A DNA stretch of 64,000 bases from UBA9620 sp965220695 (GCA_965220695.1 OZ244838.1:5456001-5520000); one strand, 5' to 3'. Positions 30,999-40,939 are shown, counted from the stretch's first letter. Numbers and translations are program-made. Notes: a model not told the origin generated them from the letters alone.

Positions 30999-31328
30999 TC
31001 AGCCGGCCCGCTCGATCAGCCGCATCAGGTTCGCGACGTGCTCGGTCAGATTGGTCCGGCCGGACGCGCTCAGGCTGTACCAGGTCACCGGCCGGCGGTC
31101 GCGGTAGGTCTTCTCGATCGACACGTAGCCGGCGTTCTCGAGCTTGCGCAGATGGGTCCCGAGGCTGCCGTCCGTTTCGTCGAGCACCTGCTTGAGACGG
31201 CTGAACGACATCACGTCGTGTTTCGAGAGCAGGACGCAGATGGCCAGGCGCACCCGGTGCTCGAGGAGTCCACCTAAAGACCCCAGTTCGTCGAGGCCGG
31301 GAATGTCCGGGTCAACTCGCGGGCTCAC
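30999..31328 (-). CDS. Winged-helix transcriptional regulator (HTH_34/ArsR-like)
   Basis: A 109-residue regulator. GGLLEHRVRLAICVLLSKHD, SFSRLKQVLDETDGSLGTHL and RKLENAGYVSIEKTYRDRRP form a winged helix of the type that follows small membrane proteins. YSLSASGRTNLTEHV is the closing helix. No metal-binding cysteines are present, so it is not a metal-sensing ArsR. It overlaps the upstream membrane protein gene by 17 bases, so the two form an operon. The likely arrangement is regulator plus regulated membrane partner. Confidence 0.82.
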   Translation of the reverse strand: MSPRVDPDIPGLDELGSLGGLLEHRVRLAICVLLSKHDVMSFSRLKQVLDETDGSLGTHLRKLENAGYVSIEKTYRDRRPVTWYSLSASGRTNLTEHVANLMRLIERAG

Positions 31329-31893
31329 GCGATCGTGCTCCCAGGTACGCTTGCGTGGTGAATGCGGCGGCGCTGACGACCCCGGCGGCGGTCCAGCCGT
31401 ATTCCGTCACCCACAGTGTCACCAGATAGGCAGCGCCCAGAATCAAGCCGATCGGCAGCATCCGGCGGTCAAGGTGCACACCCGCGTGGAAGTTCGCCAG
31501 GGCCATGAGCAGCACCCAGAGCGACGCCATCCCGGACTGCGTCAACTGTCCCGTGGCGACGAGCACATTGCCGAGCGCGCCCGCCGCCATGAACGCCAGC
31601 CAGTGCAGGCCCCAGCGCCTGCCCGTCTGGCGATCCAGTTGCCCGCTGCGGCGATTCGCCCGCCAGCCGAGCCACGCCGAGAGACAGAAGCCGGCCGGAC
31701 CCGCGACCAGCCAGTACCGGCCGACCCAGCGATCGTCGTCGACGAAGTCGACCAGCGCGAAACCGCAGAGCACGATCGCCGCCCACAACAGGTATATGGA
31801 CGGAGTGGGAATTTCCCCCGCACGCTCCGTGGCGGCGCGGACGTAGGCGATGTCTTCCTTGAGTCGTTCGGTCCCGGTCACGCGGTCCTCCAT
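31312..31893 (-). CDS. Small polytopic membrane protein
   Basis: A 193-residue protein with five to six membrane helices (for example SIYLLWAAIVLCGFALVDFV and LHWLAFMAAGALGNVLVATG). The N-terminal 25 residues are cytoplasmic and charged (LKEDIAYVRAATERAG). No family is recognised beyond the recurrent pairing of such proteins with a winged-helix gene. The start is ATG 31893. It is co-transcribed with the regulator that overlaps its end. Confidence 0.7.
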   Translation of the reverse strand: MEDRVTGTERLKEDIAYVRAATERAGEIPTPSIYLLWAAIVLCGFALVDFVDDDRWVGRYWLVAGPAGFCLSAWLGWRANRRSGQLDRQTGRRWGLHWLAFMAAGALGNVLVATGQLTQSGMASLWVLLMALANFHAGVHLDRRMLPIGLILGAAYLVTLWVTEYGWTAAGVVSAAAFTTQAYLGARSREPAS

Positions 31894-31977
31894 GATCTAC
31901 TCCCACATTCTGGATCGGGTGCGGTCATCGAGCGCCGACCCCCTGAAACCACCGGCTTCCGCGGCGCGCATGGGTAA

Positions 31978-32763
31978 CTATCGTTGACGTTCCCGCGCCT
32001 CAAGCGCCGGCAGCAGCAGCTCTCGCACCCACACGAACCCCGGTTCGATCTCGAGCGCCTGCAGGTAGTACTGCCGCGCCGCGTCAAGGTCGCCGCGCCT
32101 CACCAGCACCTGCCCGAGCCACGCATACGCGTCGATCAGTCCCCAGCGCGGCCACGGCCGGTCCGGCGGCTCCGTGCGGAACGCCGCGACCGCCTGATGC
32201 AACAGGGACTCGGCCTTCCCTTCCCCGCCGCCGAACATCCTGGGCGTATTCAGTTTGCCGACGCCATCGAGGAGCAGCACCCTGGGATTCGCCGGTGCGA
32301 GCTCCAGGGCCCGTTCGGACTCGCGCGACGCCCGCCTGCCGAGAACCATGCCTCTCCATGCGGAGGCGCCGATCTGCTGGCCGTAGACGCTGGCCAGCAG
32401 CGCGTGGGACTCTGCGTTGCCATCGTCGTCCGCGAGGATTTCGCTCAGCAGGTCAACCGCTTCGTCCAGCAGGGCGTCCCGCTCGGCCTCCGGCACACCG
32501 TCCGGAATGACGAACAGCCGCCAGTTCAGATAGGCGGCCGTGTAGCGCGTGATCGATCGCTGGTCATCCGTCAGCTCCGAGTCGAGCAACTCGTTGAGTG
32601 CGGTGCGCACCGCGATCATCTCCGGCCCATCCCCCTGCACGTATGCCCGCTCGATCCGTTCGATCAGCCCGGGCCACACCTCCTCGAAGTCGGCCGCCGG
32701 AGCCGGCCCGACCACCATGACGACCGCCGCGAACAGAACCGCCGCGCCTGTCTTTCGCCGCAT
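31978..32763 (-). CDS. Exported TPR-like protein, partner of TonB receptor
   Basis: A 261-residue protein with a signal peptide (MRRKTGAAVLFAAVVMVVGP, cut after PAPA). Helical repeats follow: DALLDEAVDLLSEILADDDG, ESHALLASVYGQQIGASAWR, ESERALELAPANPRVLLLDG and DLDAARQYYLQALEIEPGFV are typical TPR units. It should be a periplasmic scaffold. The ATG at 32763 lies 24 bases after the TonB receptor stop, so it is the second gene of that operon and may assist or be released by the receptor. An extended start at 32790 would overlap the receptor. Confidence 0.78.
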   Translation of the reverse strand: MRRKTGAAVLFAAVVMVVGPAPAADFEEVWPGLIERIERAYVQGDGPEMIAVRTALNELLDSELTDDQRSITRYTAAYLNWRLFVIPDGVPEAERDALLDEAVDLLSEILADDDGNAESHALLASVYGQQIGASAWRGMVLGRRASRESERALELAPANPRVLLLDGVGKLNTPRMFGGGEGKAESLLHQAVAAFRTEPPDRPWPRWGLIDAYAWLGQVLVRRGDLDAARQYYLQALEIEPGFVWVRELLLPALEARERQR

Positions 32764-32786
32764 CTGACACCTCCCGTCTCCTTGAG

Positions 32787-35009
32787 TCACCGCATGAGCA
32801 CGATCATTCCGAAATACACCGACCGGGGCAGCGCGCTCGCCACGGGCCGCCGCTCCGAGTAATCGGGCGAGTACGCGTAGTCCAGCACGTTGTGCCGGCC
32901 CAGTGCGTTCGTGACGGCGGCGAACAGCATCGGGCCGAACGGCGTCGCGACGCTGAGACTCAGGTCGAGCCGTTCGTAACGTGGAGTGCGGTTCGAGTTG
33001 ATCGCGCCGTAGACCGGGACGTAGCCTCGCGCGCCGGGTCGGGCGTCGACCACCGGCGTGAACGGGCGCCCGGATGCCGTGCGCCAGCTTGCCGAGACCG
33101 ACGTCGATTCGGTCACGACGGCCTCGATCGTCGCGCGAAACCCATGGGGAATCGCGAAATAGGGTGTCCAGGTCCCCGTCTCCGGCACGTCGAAGCCGGG
33201 CGCCTCGATGTTCGACAGCCAGCGCCGCCGCGTGTCCAGCCAGCCATACACGGCTTCCAGGCTGAGCGCCTGCCAGCGCTTCCGTGCGTACAGATCGACG
33301 CCATGCGCCGTGCCGTATCCGTCGGCCGAGAACACGTCGGCCGGATAGGCGAGCGGCAGGTGCCGGTAGCGCTTGCGATACGCTTCGATCCTCAGGTGCA
33401 GCGGGTCGCCGGCGGACCCGTACTCGTAGGCGCCCACCCAGTGGCTGGCCTGCATCGGCCGCAGCGCCGCCGCACCGCGGGCGATCCAGTCGTAGCGGGC
33501 GCCCGGCGCCTGGTGGTAGATGCCCCAGGCGATCCGCAGGCGCTGGCGGCGGCCCGTCCCGATCAGCAGGCTCAGGCGCGGGTCGACCGTGGTGGCGCCG
33601 GTGCGCTGGAACCGATCGACGCGCACGCCGAGGTGGGGGACGAGCACTCCCGGCCGCCCCTCCACCTCGGCGTACGTGCCGGTGTGGCGGTCGTCGAACG
33701 CAACGTCAAACAGGGAAACACCGTGCGCGCCGCCGTAGTCGACGTTCGTCAGCGGCGCGCGCCCGGCGAATGCGTTGCTCGATCTGGTGCCGTCAGTCCC
33801 GAGGCGGACGGTCCCGGCGGTCGTCACGCGCGAGACCTCGGCGCGCCAGGACCGGCGCCGGTCGCCGCGCTCGAGATCGAGCACGCCGAGGAGAGTGTCG
33901 CTGCGGTACTCGCTGACGCCGAACGTGGCGATGGCGCGCCAGCCGCTCGCGGAGGTCTTCTCCCAGCGGACGTACGCCAGCTCGTTCGCGGTGGACGATT
34001 CGACGAAGCCCCGGTAGGCCTGCTGTTCGACCTCGATGCCGACACGTTCACGCAACGACGTCCCGAACACCTTGAAAGACCCGAGCGCCGGCGAGTCGTA
34101 GTGGCCGCTGAGGTTCACGTCCCAGGAATCCGGATAGCGTGTGAACGCCCGCGGCGACCGGTTCAGCCGGAACATCGGGCCGGTCTTCGACCAGTTGCCG
34201 GAGGCGCGCACCCCGCCTTGTGCGCGGACCGGGAGCGCCGCGCTGCCGGACACCCCTGTCAGCAGCAGCGAGGCTCGTCCTTCGGGCGCCGCCGGCCGGC
34301 CGAGGCCGCGCATGTCCAGCACGCCGCTCAGCGCGTTTCCGAACCGGGCCGGGAAGCCGCCGGAGCTGAAGGCGATTCCGCTGGTCAGAAACGGATCGAC
34401 CGTGCCACGGATCCCGCCCGTCACCGTCTCGTAACGGTAGGGGTGGTACAGCACGGTGTCGTCGAGCATCGTGAGCACTTCATTCGAATCGCCGCCGCGC
34501 ACGAACAGCCCGGCTTCGTCGTTGAGCTGATTCACCCCGGCCAGGTTCTGGACGTACAGCATGACGTCCGCCTGCGCGCCGGGCAGTCGCACGATGTCAA
34601 GCGGACCGAACGTCTGCACCGACGGAGCGGTGTCTACAGGCGCCGGTGCGGTGACGGTCGTCGTTTCCGCAAGATTGGCCGGCTCCATCACCAGTTCGAC
34701 GTCGTGTGCAGCGCCGGTCAGGTCGAGCACCACCTCGGACGACCAGTATCCGGGAGCGAACGCGATGAGCACGTGTGTACCCGTGGCACTCGTGCGTAGT
34801 GCGAAGCGGCCGTCGGCGTCGGTCGCCTCGAGGGTCTGGCTGCCACGCCTGTACACCTGTACGCCCGCCAGCGGCTGCCCTGCCGTGTCCCGGACGATGC
34901 CCCGAATCTCCGTCTCCTGACCCGCCAGACTCACCACCGCCGGACCGGCCGACAGGAGCGCAACGACGGTCAGGCGCGCAACCGGATGCGGTGCCGTTGT
35001 CAAACGCAT
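32787..35009 (-). CDS. TonB-dependent receptor with carboxypeptidase-regulatory N-terminus
   Basis: A 740-residue outer-membrane receptor. After the signal peptide (ends SLAGQ) comes a carboxypeptidase-regulatory-like domain (IRGIVRDTAGQPLAGVQVYR, about 30-110). A plug follows (GPLDIVRLPGAQADVMLYVQ, FVRGGDSNEVLTMLDDTVLY, GFPARFGNALSGVLDMRG), then a beta-barrel. ATG 35009 has GGGAGA upstream. Shorter than the receptor at 14502. Its promoter (TTGACA 35101-35096, 17 bases, TAGTTT 35078-35073) faces away from the beta-propeller gene at 35285. The ligand is unknown. Confidence 0.88.
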   Translation of the reverse strand: MRLTTAPHPVARLTVVALLSAGPAVVSLAGQETEIRGIVRDTAGQPLAGVQVYRRGSQTLEATDADGRFALRTSATGTHVLIAFAPGYWSSEVVLDLTGAAHDVELVMEPANLAETTTVTAPAPVDTAPSVQTFGPLDIVRLPGAQADVMLYVQNLAGVNQLNDEAGLFVRGGDSNEVLTMLDDTVLYHPYRYETVTGGIRGTVDPFLTSGIAFSSGGFPARFGNALSGVLDMRGLGRPAAPEGRASLLLTGVSGSAALPVRAQGGVRASGNWSKTGPMFRLNRSPRAFTRYPDSWDVNLSGHYDSPALGSFKVFGTSLRERVGIEVEQQAYRGFVESSTANELAYVRWEKTSASGWRAIATFGVSEYRSDTLLGVLDLERGDRRRSWRAEVSRVTTAGTVRLGTDGTRSSNAFAGRAPLTNVDYGGAHGVSLFDVAFDDRHTGTYAEVEGRPGVLVPHLGVRVDRFQRTGATTVDPRLSLLIGTGRRQRLRIAWGIYHQAPGARYDWIARGAAALRPMQASHWVGAYEYGSAGDPLHLRIEAYRKRYRHLPLAYPADVFSADGYGTAHGVDLYARKRWQALSLEAVYGWLDTRRRWLSNIEAPGFDVPETGTWTPYFAIPHGFRATIEAVVTESTSVSASWRTASGRPFTPVVDARPGARGYVPVYGAINSNRTPRYERLDLSLSVATPFGPMLFAAVTNALGRHNVLDYAYSPDYSERRPVASALPRSVYFGMIVLMR

Positions 35010-35072
35010 TGGTCTCCCTCTCAATCGCACACGCGGCCGCTCCCGTAAACTCTCGATGACATATTACTCTTA

Positions 35073-35101
35073 AAACTAGAGAACTATGACAAGGCTGTCA
35101 A
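35073..35101 (-). promoter_or_regulatory. Promoter of the TonB receptor operon
   Basis: On the minus strand, TTGACA (35101-35096) and TAGTTT (35078-35073) are separated by 17 bases. Transcription would start near 35066, about 57 bases before the receptor ATG. The 275-base gap to the divergent propeller gene shows nothing else recognisable. Confidence 0.6.
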
Positions 35102-35284
35102 CCCTGTTCCTTCGATCGCTCTTGCCGACTGCTGAATCAGAGCCCGCGTTACCGGACGGACGTCGCTCAACGTACAATGTGCTCACGATCATGCCGGCAA
35201 CGCGGTGGTTGCAGATTCGGCGTCACACCGCGGAGATCGCCGACGCACTCGCTTCATGACGGCCTGGAGCAGGCCGGGAAACGG

Positions 35285-36880
35285 ATGACAGGGATGCGCT
35301 GTATCTTCCGCGTGGGTCTCGTGATTGCCAGTGTTTCAGCCCTCGCTTCCGGCGCAGTGCCGGCCGGCGCCCAGACGCCCGGCGGCGGCGCCTGCGCGCC
35401 GTCGGCCGGCGGCGAATGGGCGGGCCTTGACGGCGGTCCTCAGTGGAACGGCTGGGGCGCCGGCGTGGCGAACACCCGCTTCCAGCCGGCGGAGCATGCC
35501 CGGCTCGAGGCCGCGGATGTTCCCCGTTTACAGCTCAAGTGGGCCTTCGGATACGCGAGATCCACCGCGGCGCAGACGCAGCCGGCGGTGGTCGGCGGCC
35601 GTCTGTTCGTGGCGAGCGAGCGCGGCGTGGTCTACGCGCTCGATGCGAAGACCGGCTGCACGCACTGGACGTACGAGGCACAGAGCGGCGTCCGGAGTGC
35701 CATGACGGTCGGCCGCCTCGCGGACGGCCGGCACGCGCTCTTCTTCGGCGACTTCGGTGCGAACGTCTATGCGCTCGACCCTGCAACCGGCGCCGAACTC
35801 TGGCAGCGAGACGTCGAAGACCACGCCGGTGCCCGTATCACGGGCGCGCCGGTCTTCTACGAAGGCCGCCTGTTCGTGCCGGTCTCCTCGCTGGAGGAGC
35901 TGCTGGCTGCCGACCCCAGGTACCCGTGCTGCACCTTCCGCGGGAGCATCGTCGCGCTCGACGCGACGACCGGCGACGTCGCCTGGAAGAGCTACACCAT
36001 CCCGGAGGCGCCGAGCCCGCGCGGGCGCAATCCTGACGGCGCGGTCCTCATGGGGCCGTCCGGCGCGGCGGTCTGGTCGGCGCCGACGGTCGATGCCGGC
36101 CGCCGGCTCGTGTACGCCGCGACCGGCAATGCGTACACGGCGCCGGCCGCCGGCACGAGCGACGCCATCGTCGCGTTCGACCTCGACACCGGCGCGCTAC
36201 GCTGGACCAACCAGTTGACCCCGGACGACGCGTTCATCCTCAACTGCGAGGGCGACAACCCCAACTGCCCGGAGGACGACGGCCCGGACTTCGATTTCGG
36301 ATCGTCGCCGGTCCTCGTCACGATGACCGACGGCCGCGACCTGCTCGTGATCGGCCAGAAGTCGGGTGTCGGCTACGGGCTCGATCCTGATCGCGACGGC
36401 GCCATCGTCTGGCAGTATCGGGTCGGGGCGGGCAGCGCGCTCGGCGGCATCGAGTGGGGCTTCGCGGTCGACGGCGAGAAGGCGTACTTCGCCAACTCGG
36501 ACTACCTCACACCTGAACCTGGCGGGCTGGCGGCGGTGCGCCTGCGGACGGGCGAGCTGGTCTGGTATGCCGAGCCGCACGCGCCGGTGTGCGAGGGGTG
36601 CAGCCCGGCGCTGCTCGCCGCGGTCACGGCGATTCCCGGCGTCGTCTTCTCCGGCGCGTACGACGGCTCGTTCCGCGCCTACTCCACGGAGGACGGCTCG
36701 CTCCTCTGGGAGCACGACACCAACGGCAACTACGACACGGTGAACGGCGTCCCCGCCAGGGGCGGGTCGCTCAACGGCCCGGGCCCCGTGGTCGTCGACG
36801 GCATGGTCTACGTCAACTCCGGCTATGCCGCGTTCGGCGGACGCCCCGGCAACGTCCTGCTGGCGTTCGGCCTTGACTGA
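35285..36880 (+). CDS. Exported PQQ-type beta-propeller protein (alcohol dehydrogenase-like)
   Basis: A 531-residue protein with a signal peptide (about 1-28, ends PAGAQ). It is followed by repeated propeller blades of the PQQ-dehydrogenase kind: GRLFVASERGVVYALDAKTG, ADGRHALFFGDFGANVYALD, GSIVALDATTGDVAWKSYTI and VVFSGAYDGSFRAYSTEDGS. It most resembles polyvinyl-alcohol dehydrogenase-like quinoproteins, which oxidise alcohols in the periplasm. There is no CxxCH heme site in it, unlike true quinohemoproteins, so electrons would go to a separate cytochrome. ATG 35285 starts the signal peptide; an earlier start gives a poor N-terminus. PQQ binding is inferred. Confidence 0.72.
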   Translation: MTGMRCIFRVGLVIASVSALASGAVPAGAQTPGGGACAPSAGGEWAGLDGGPQWNGWGAGVANTRFQPAEHARLEAADVPRLQLKWAFGYARSTAAQTQPAVVGGRLFVASERGVVYALDAKTGCTHWTYEAQSGVRSAMTVGRLADGRHALFFGDFGANVYALDPATGAELWQRDVEDHAGARITGAPVFYEGRLFVPVSSLEELLAADPRYPCCTFRGSIVALDATTGDVAWKSYTIPEAPSPRGRNPDGAVLMGPSGAAVWSAPTVDAGRRLVYAATGNAYTAPAAGTSDAIVAFDLDTGALRWTNQLTPDDAFILNCEGDNPNCPEDDGPDFDFGSSPVLVTMTDGRDLLVIGQKSGVGYGLDPDRDGAIVWQYRVGAGSALGGIEWGFAVDGEKAYFANSDYLTPEPGGLAAVRLRTGELVWYAEPHAPVCEGCSPALLAAVTAIPGVVFSGAYDGSFRAYSTEDGSLLWEHDTNGNYDTVNGVPARGGSLNGPGPVVVDGMVYVNSGYAAFGGRPGNVLLAFGLD

Positions 36881-36990
36881 CGGGTCCCCCGCGGCAGCGC
36901 TGCGTTGCGGGCGGGACTCACGACGGGTGGGAGACGGCTGCGCAGTGTGTGTTCAGTTCGGTGCCGCCGGTCGGCGCACCCGGAATTGCT

Positions 36991-38319
36991 CTACCGCCTT
37001 GATCCGTCCTGGTCGAGCGGCCGGTCCGTCAGCCAGTACTCCGGCAGATCAGGCTTCGTTTCGCGGACGATCTCCAGAATCGCGCGCCGGTCGGCGGCCG
37101 ACAGGCGAGAGAACTCGCCGGTGTCCCGCTCGGCGGTCAGCACCTCGAACAACCGGGCGTACACCGGCGTGCGGATCGAATTCGGGAGCCGGTCGAACAG
37201 CTCGCTGTAGATCATGAAGCTGAGCGGGAATCGAAACAGCCGCGCGTGCAGATCGAAGACCCGCAGCGACCGGCCGCGGCTGTCGCGCGGCCCGCGCGCG
37301 GCGAACGTGTCCGTGAAACTCGAGACGCCGGCGATCCGATCGGTGATCGGGGCTTCGTCGGCGAACAGCATGTAGCGGACTATCTCCTCGATCCCCGCCT
37401 GGCGCGCTCGCGCCTCGGCCTGGTCCAGCGCGCCGTCATGGTCCGCGAGCCGGGCTTCCCAGCCGATGCGGGTGAACAGATTGATCATCCGGGTCTGGTG
37501 CTCGAAGGCCATCAGGGCGACGATGTCGCTGGCCGGCGCCAGAAAGGCGTCGGGGTCGATGAACCGAGTGAGCGAGGTGAGGTTCCGGTGCGCCGGGTCG
37601 ACCAGACCGGCCGGTGTGGTCGGGTCGCGGGCGAGGGTGTTGCCCCGGTGCCGTTGCGTGCCGTGCGTGCCGGTGACGTACCATCCGCCCCAGCGTTCGT
37701 CGAACGGTGTCCGGTGATCGGTGACCACGGTGCCCAGTCGAAAATCGGGGCGGCCGCTGGCGCTGGTCGAGACCGAGCCGACATACGGTCCGGGAACCCC
37801 CAGCGTCGCCGCCTGCTGGTGGCATTGCAGACAGCGGTCCGGCCGCGCGAAGCGTGGACGGTCCGATCGTGTGTTGTCGAGGGTGTAGAACACGGCGCCC
37901 CGGCGCGGATCGAACGCGGCGAGCTCGATAACACCGCCACGGACCGCGGCCACGGCCACGGCATCCGAGAAATAGATTGCGCGCGGGGTGCGCGGAGAGA
38001 TCAGCGACGCCTGGAAGCTCGTCTTCGAGAAGACCAGCATCTGCGAGTCGATCGCGACGCCGAGGCGCTCGAGCAGACTGGGCAGATACCCGAACCGTTC
38101 GTCGTAGTCGAGTGCCGCGTCACCCCTCGCGACGGTGCGGGCGAGTCTGGCCACCGGGTCATCGAAGGCGCCGGTCTCGTAAGCGATGGCCGGGTGATTC
38201 GACGGCAGGTTCTCGCGGTAGGGCTCACGTTGCCGGGCGGTGATCCCCGCCACGCAGAGCATGGCCCCGAGCGCCGCCGCGGACAGACGAAGGACCGGTT
38301 CTCGGATCATCCTCCCCAT
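36991..38319 (-). CDS. Exported single-heme c-type cytochrome protein of unknown function
   Basis: A 442-residue protein with a signal peptide (about 1-28) and one heme c motif, CLQCH at residues 163-167. The N-terminal third contains YDERFGYLPSLLERLGVAID and SPRTPRAIYFSDAVAVAAVR, and the C-terminal half is helical with no catalytic motif known to me. The domain around the heme (FDPRRGAVFYTLDNTR, RFARPDRCLQCHQ) suggests a large periplasmic oxidoreductase with an internal cytochrome fold. It is convergent with the propeller gene and divergent from the PSD cytochrome gene, and could take electrons from either. Confidence 0.65.
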   Translation of the reverse strand: MGRMIREPVLRLSAAALGAMLCVAGITARQREPYRENLPSNHPAIAYETGAFDDPVARLARTVARGDAALDYDERFGYLPSLLERLGVAIDSQMLVFSKTSFQASLISPRTPRAIYFSDAVAVAAVRGGVIELAAFDPRRGAVFYTLDNTRSDRPRFARPDRCLQCHQQAATLGVPGPYVGSVSTSASGRPDFRLGTVVTDHRTPFDERWGGWYVTGTHGTQRHRGNTLARDPTTPAGLVDPAHRNLTSLTRFIDPDAFLAPASDIVALMAFEHQTRMINLFTRIGWEARLADHDGALDQAEARARQAGIEEIVRYMLFADEAPITDRIAGVSSFTDTFAARGPRDSRGRSLRVFDLHARLFRFPLSFMIYSELFDRLPNSIRTPVYARLFEVLTAERDTGEFSRLSAADRRAILEIVRETKPDLPEYWLTDRPLDQDGSRR

Positions 38320-38503
38320 CGATTCTACTTCCTGTAATCCAGTCCCTTCGAGATGGTTTCAGAAGCAGATTGAGGATCTGCAACCGGGGAGCGACGCCGT
38401 CCCGGCGGAGTGCGTCGCCAACGGAGCGGGAGAGGCTTTGCTCAGGCTTCCAGGGATCGGATACTCTGTAAAGTCTCAGTTTCCCTGACCGTGTGGTGGG
38501 CTC

Positions 38504-40939
38504 GTGGCGATACCGCGCATTGCGTTCATTCTGGCGAGTGGGCTCCTGGTGGCGCAGACCTCGATGGTCCACGCCCAGCGGGCGCCGGCGGTCCCGGCCG
38601 TGCCGCTCGCCGTGTCTGCCCCGCCGCCGGCCGAACTTCCCGAGCCGCCGTCCCGCGCCCTCTTCGACGAGTACTGCATCAGTTGTCACAACGATGGCGC
38701 CCGGCAGGGCGGTCTGTCACTGGAGGAAGTCGATCCGGCGCACGCGGCGGCGCATGCCGACACGCTCGAAAAGGTGATCCTTAAGCTGCGCGCCGGGCTG
38801 ATGCCGCCGCCGCGGCGGCCCCGGCCCGAGGCGGCCGACATCAGCGTCTTCCTGACCGGGCTCGAGACGGCGATCGATCTGGCGGCCGCGGCCGATCCGA
38901 ATCCGGGCCGCCCGGTGCTCCACCGTCTGAACCGCACCGAATACGCGAACGTGGTTCGCGATCTGGTCGGTCTCGACGTCGATGCGGAGGGGCTGCTGCC
39001 CCCGGATGACATGAGCCTGGGCTACGACAACATGTCGGACGTTCTGACCGTCTCGCCCGCGCTGCTCGAGAGCTACGTCTCGGCCGCCGGCAAGATCAGC
39101 CGGCTGGCGGTCGGCGATCCCGAGGCCTCGCCGCTGGTGGACACCTATGTCGTCCCGCAGGCGGTGTCGCAGATGCGGCATGTGCCGGGGGCGCCCTTCG
39201 GCACTCGCGGCGGCACGGCGGTCACCCACAATTTTCCCGCCGACGGCGACTACGTGTTCCGGATGTCGTTCTACTATGCGAGCATCGGCCCTCTGTTCGG
39301 CGACAACCTCGCCGCTGAGGGGGAGCAGATCGAGATAGCGGTCGACGGCGCGCGCGTCGCGCTGCTGGACATCGATCGCAAGATGAAGACGACCGATGAC
39401 CTGCGCACCCCGCCGGTCCGGATCGCGGCTGGACCGCACCGCGTCTCGGCGGCGTTCATCGAGCGGGCGGCGGGGCCGGTGCAGGACTTCGTCATGCCGT
39501 TCGAGCGCGCCCTGGCCGATCTGTCCACGGGGCATTTCCCGGGCTTGACGGGCCTGCCGCATCTGAGGAATCTCGGCATCGACGGTCCGTATGACGTGGG
39601 CGGGATCAGTGACACGCCAAGTCGGCGGCGCATCTTCACCTGCCGGCCGGCGGCTGTTTCCGAAGAGACGCCGTGCGCGCGGGAGATCGTCGGTCGGCTG
39701 GCGCGGCAGGCGTTCCGCCGGCCGGTCGCCGGCCGCGACCTGCCGCGGCTGATGGCGCTGTACGACGAGGGGCGCGCCGGCCACGATTTCGAGTCGGGAA
39801 TCCGGCTGGCGCTGCAGGCGATACTGGCAGACCCCGAGTTCCTGTTCCGCTTCGAGCGCACTCCGGCCGGCCTGGAGGCTGGCGCGGTCTACCGGGTGAG
39901 CGACATCGAGCTGGCGTCGCGGCTGTCGTTCTTCCTGTGGAGCAGCATGCCGGACGAACCGCTGCTCTCGGCGGCGGAGCAAGGGCGGCTCTCGAATCCG
40001 GACGAGTTGGAACGCCAGGTGCGGCGGATGCTCGCCGATCAGCGGGCAGAGGCGCTGTCGACCAACTTCGCCTCCCACTGGCTGCACCTGCAGAACCTGC
40101 GTGACGCGCACCCGGACGTCTATCTGTTTCCCGACTGGGACGAAAACCTGAACCGGTCGATGCGTCGTGAGACGGAACTGCTGTTCGACAGCATCGTCCG
40201 CGAAGATCGGAGTCTGATCGATCTCCTGACCGCCGACTACACCTTCGTCGATCAGCGGCTCGCAACGCACTATGGGTTGCAGGGCGTCGTCGGAAACCGA
40301 TTCAGACGCGTGCCGGTCACGGACGGGCGGCGCCAGGGACTGCTGGGGCACGCCAGCGTGCTGACGCTTACGTCAGTGTCCAACCGCACGTCGCCGGTGA
40401 TCCGCGGCGCGTGGGTGCTCGATGTCCTGCTCGGCACGCCGCCGCCGCGCCCTCCCGCCGCCGTGCCGCCGCTCGACGAAAACCGGACAGGTGCGCAGAG
40501 CCTGTCGGTGCGCGAGCGGACGACGGAGCATCGCGCGAACAGCTCTTGCGCGCCGTGCCACAACATCATCGACCCGGTGGGATTCGCCCTGGAGAATTTC
40601 GATGCGGTCGGCGCCTGGCGGACGTTCGACAGCGGCTTCGACGTCGACCCGTCGGGCACCCTCTACGACGGCACGATTGTGGATGGGCCGGCCAGTCTGC
40701 GCCGGTTTCTGCTGGACAATGAAGAGTTGTTTCTGTCCAACTTCACGAGGAACCTGTTGATGTATGCGACAGGTCGGGTGTTCCAGCCGTACGACATGCC
40801 GGCGGTGCGCACCATCGTGCGGGGGGCCGCCGCGCAGGATCACCGGTTCGCGGCGCTCGTGCTGGGGGTCGTGAACAGTACGCCGTTTCAGATGCGGCGT
40901 GCGGACGGCGCCGCCGTGAGCCGTCAGGTCGAGCAATAG
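38504..40939 (+). CDS. PSD-type exported cytochrome (DUF1587/1592/1588/1585), cassette A
   Basis: An 811-residue exported protein. The signal peptide ends VHAQ, and an N-terminal heme motif CISCH lies at 58-62. Domains follow in the order typical of Planctomycete/Acidobacteria PSD proteins: DUF1587 (LNRTEYANVVRDLVGLDVDA, LESYVSAAGKISRLAVGDP), a beta-sandwich, DUF1595 (LARQAFRRPVAGRDLPRLMA), DUF1592 (ELASRLSFFLWSSMPDEPLL), DUF1588 (RQGLLGHASVLTLTSVSNRT, SSCAPCHNIIDPVGFALENF with a second CxxCH) and DUF1585 at the end. Function of the family is unknown. It starts at GTG 38504 and is followed by a DUF1552 gene and an exported ankyrin gene. Confidence 0.9.
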   Translation: MAIPRIAFILASGLLVAQTSMVHAQRAPAVPAVPLAVSAPPPAELPEPPSRALFDEYCISCHNDGARQGGLSLEEVDPAHAAAHADTLEKVILKLRAGLMPPPRRPRPEAADISVFLTGLETAIDLAAAADPNPGRPVLHRLNRTEYANVVRDLVGLDVDAEGLLPPDDMSLGYDNMSDVLTVSPALLESYVSAAGKISRLAVGDPEASPLVDTYVVPQAVSQMRHVPGAPFGTRGGTAVTHNFPADGDYVFRMSFYYASIGPLFGDNLAAEGEQIEIAVDGARVALLDIDRKMKTTDDLRTPPVRIAAGPHRVSAAFIERAAGPVQDFVMPFERALADLSTGHFPGLTGLPHLRNLGIDGPYDVGGISDTPSRRRIFTCRPAAVSEETPCAREIVGRLARQAFRRPVAGRDLPRLMALYDEGRAGHDFESGIRLALQAILADPEFLFRFERTPAGLEAGAVYRVSDIELASRLSFFLWSSMPDEPLLSAAEQGRLSNPDELERQVRRMLADQRAEALSTNFASHWLHLQNLRDAHPDVYLFPDWDENLNRSMRRETELLFDSIVREDRSLIDLLTADYTFVDQRLATHYGLQGVVGNRFRRVPVTDGRRQGLLGHASVLTLTSVSNRTSPVIRGAWVLDVLLGTPPPRPPAAVPPLDENRTGAQSLSVRERTTEHRANSSCAPCHNIIDPVGFALENFDAVGAWRTFDSGFDVDPSGTLYDGTIVDGPASLRRFLLDNEELFLSNFTRNLLMYATGRVFQPYDMPAVRTIVRGAAAQDHRFAALVLGVVNSTPFQMRRADGAAVSRQVEQ

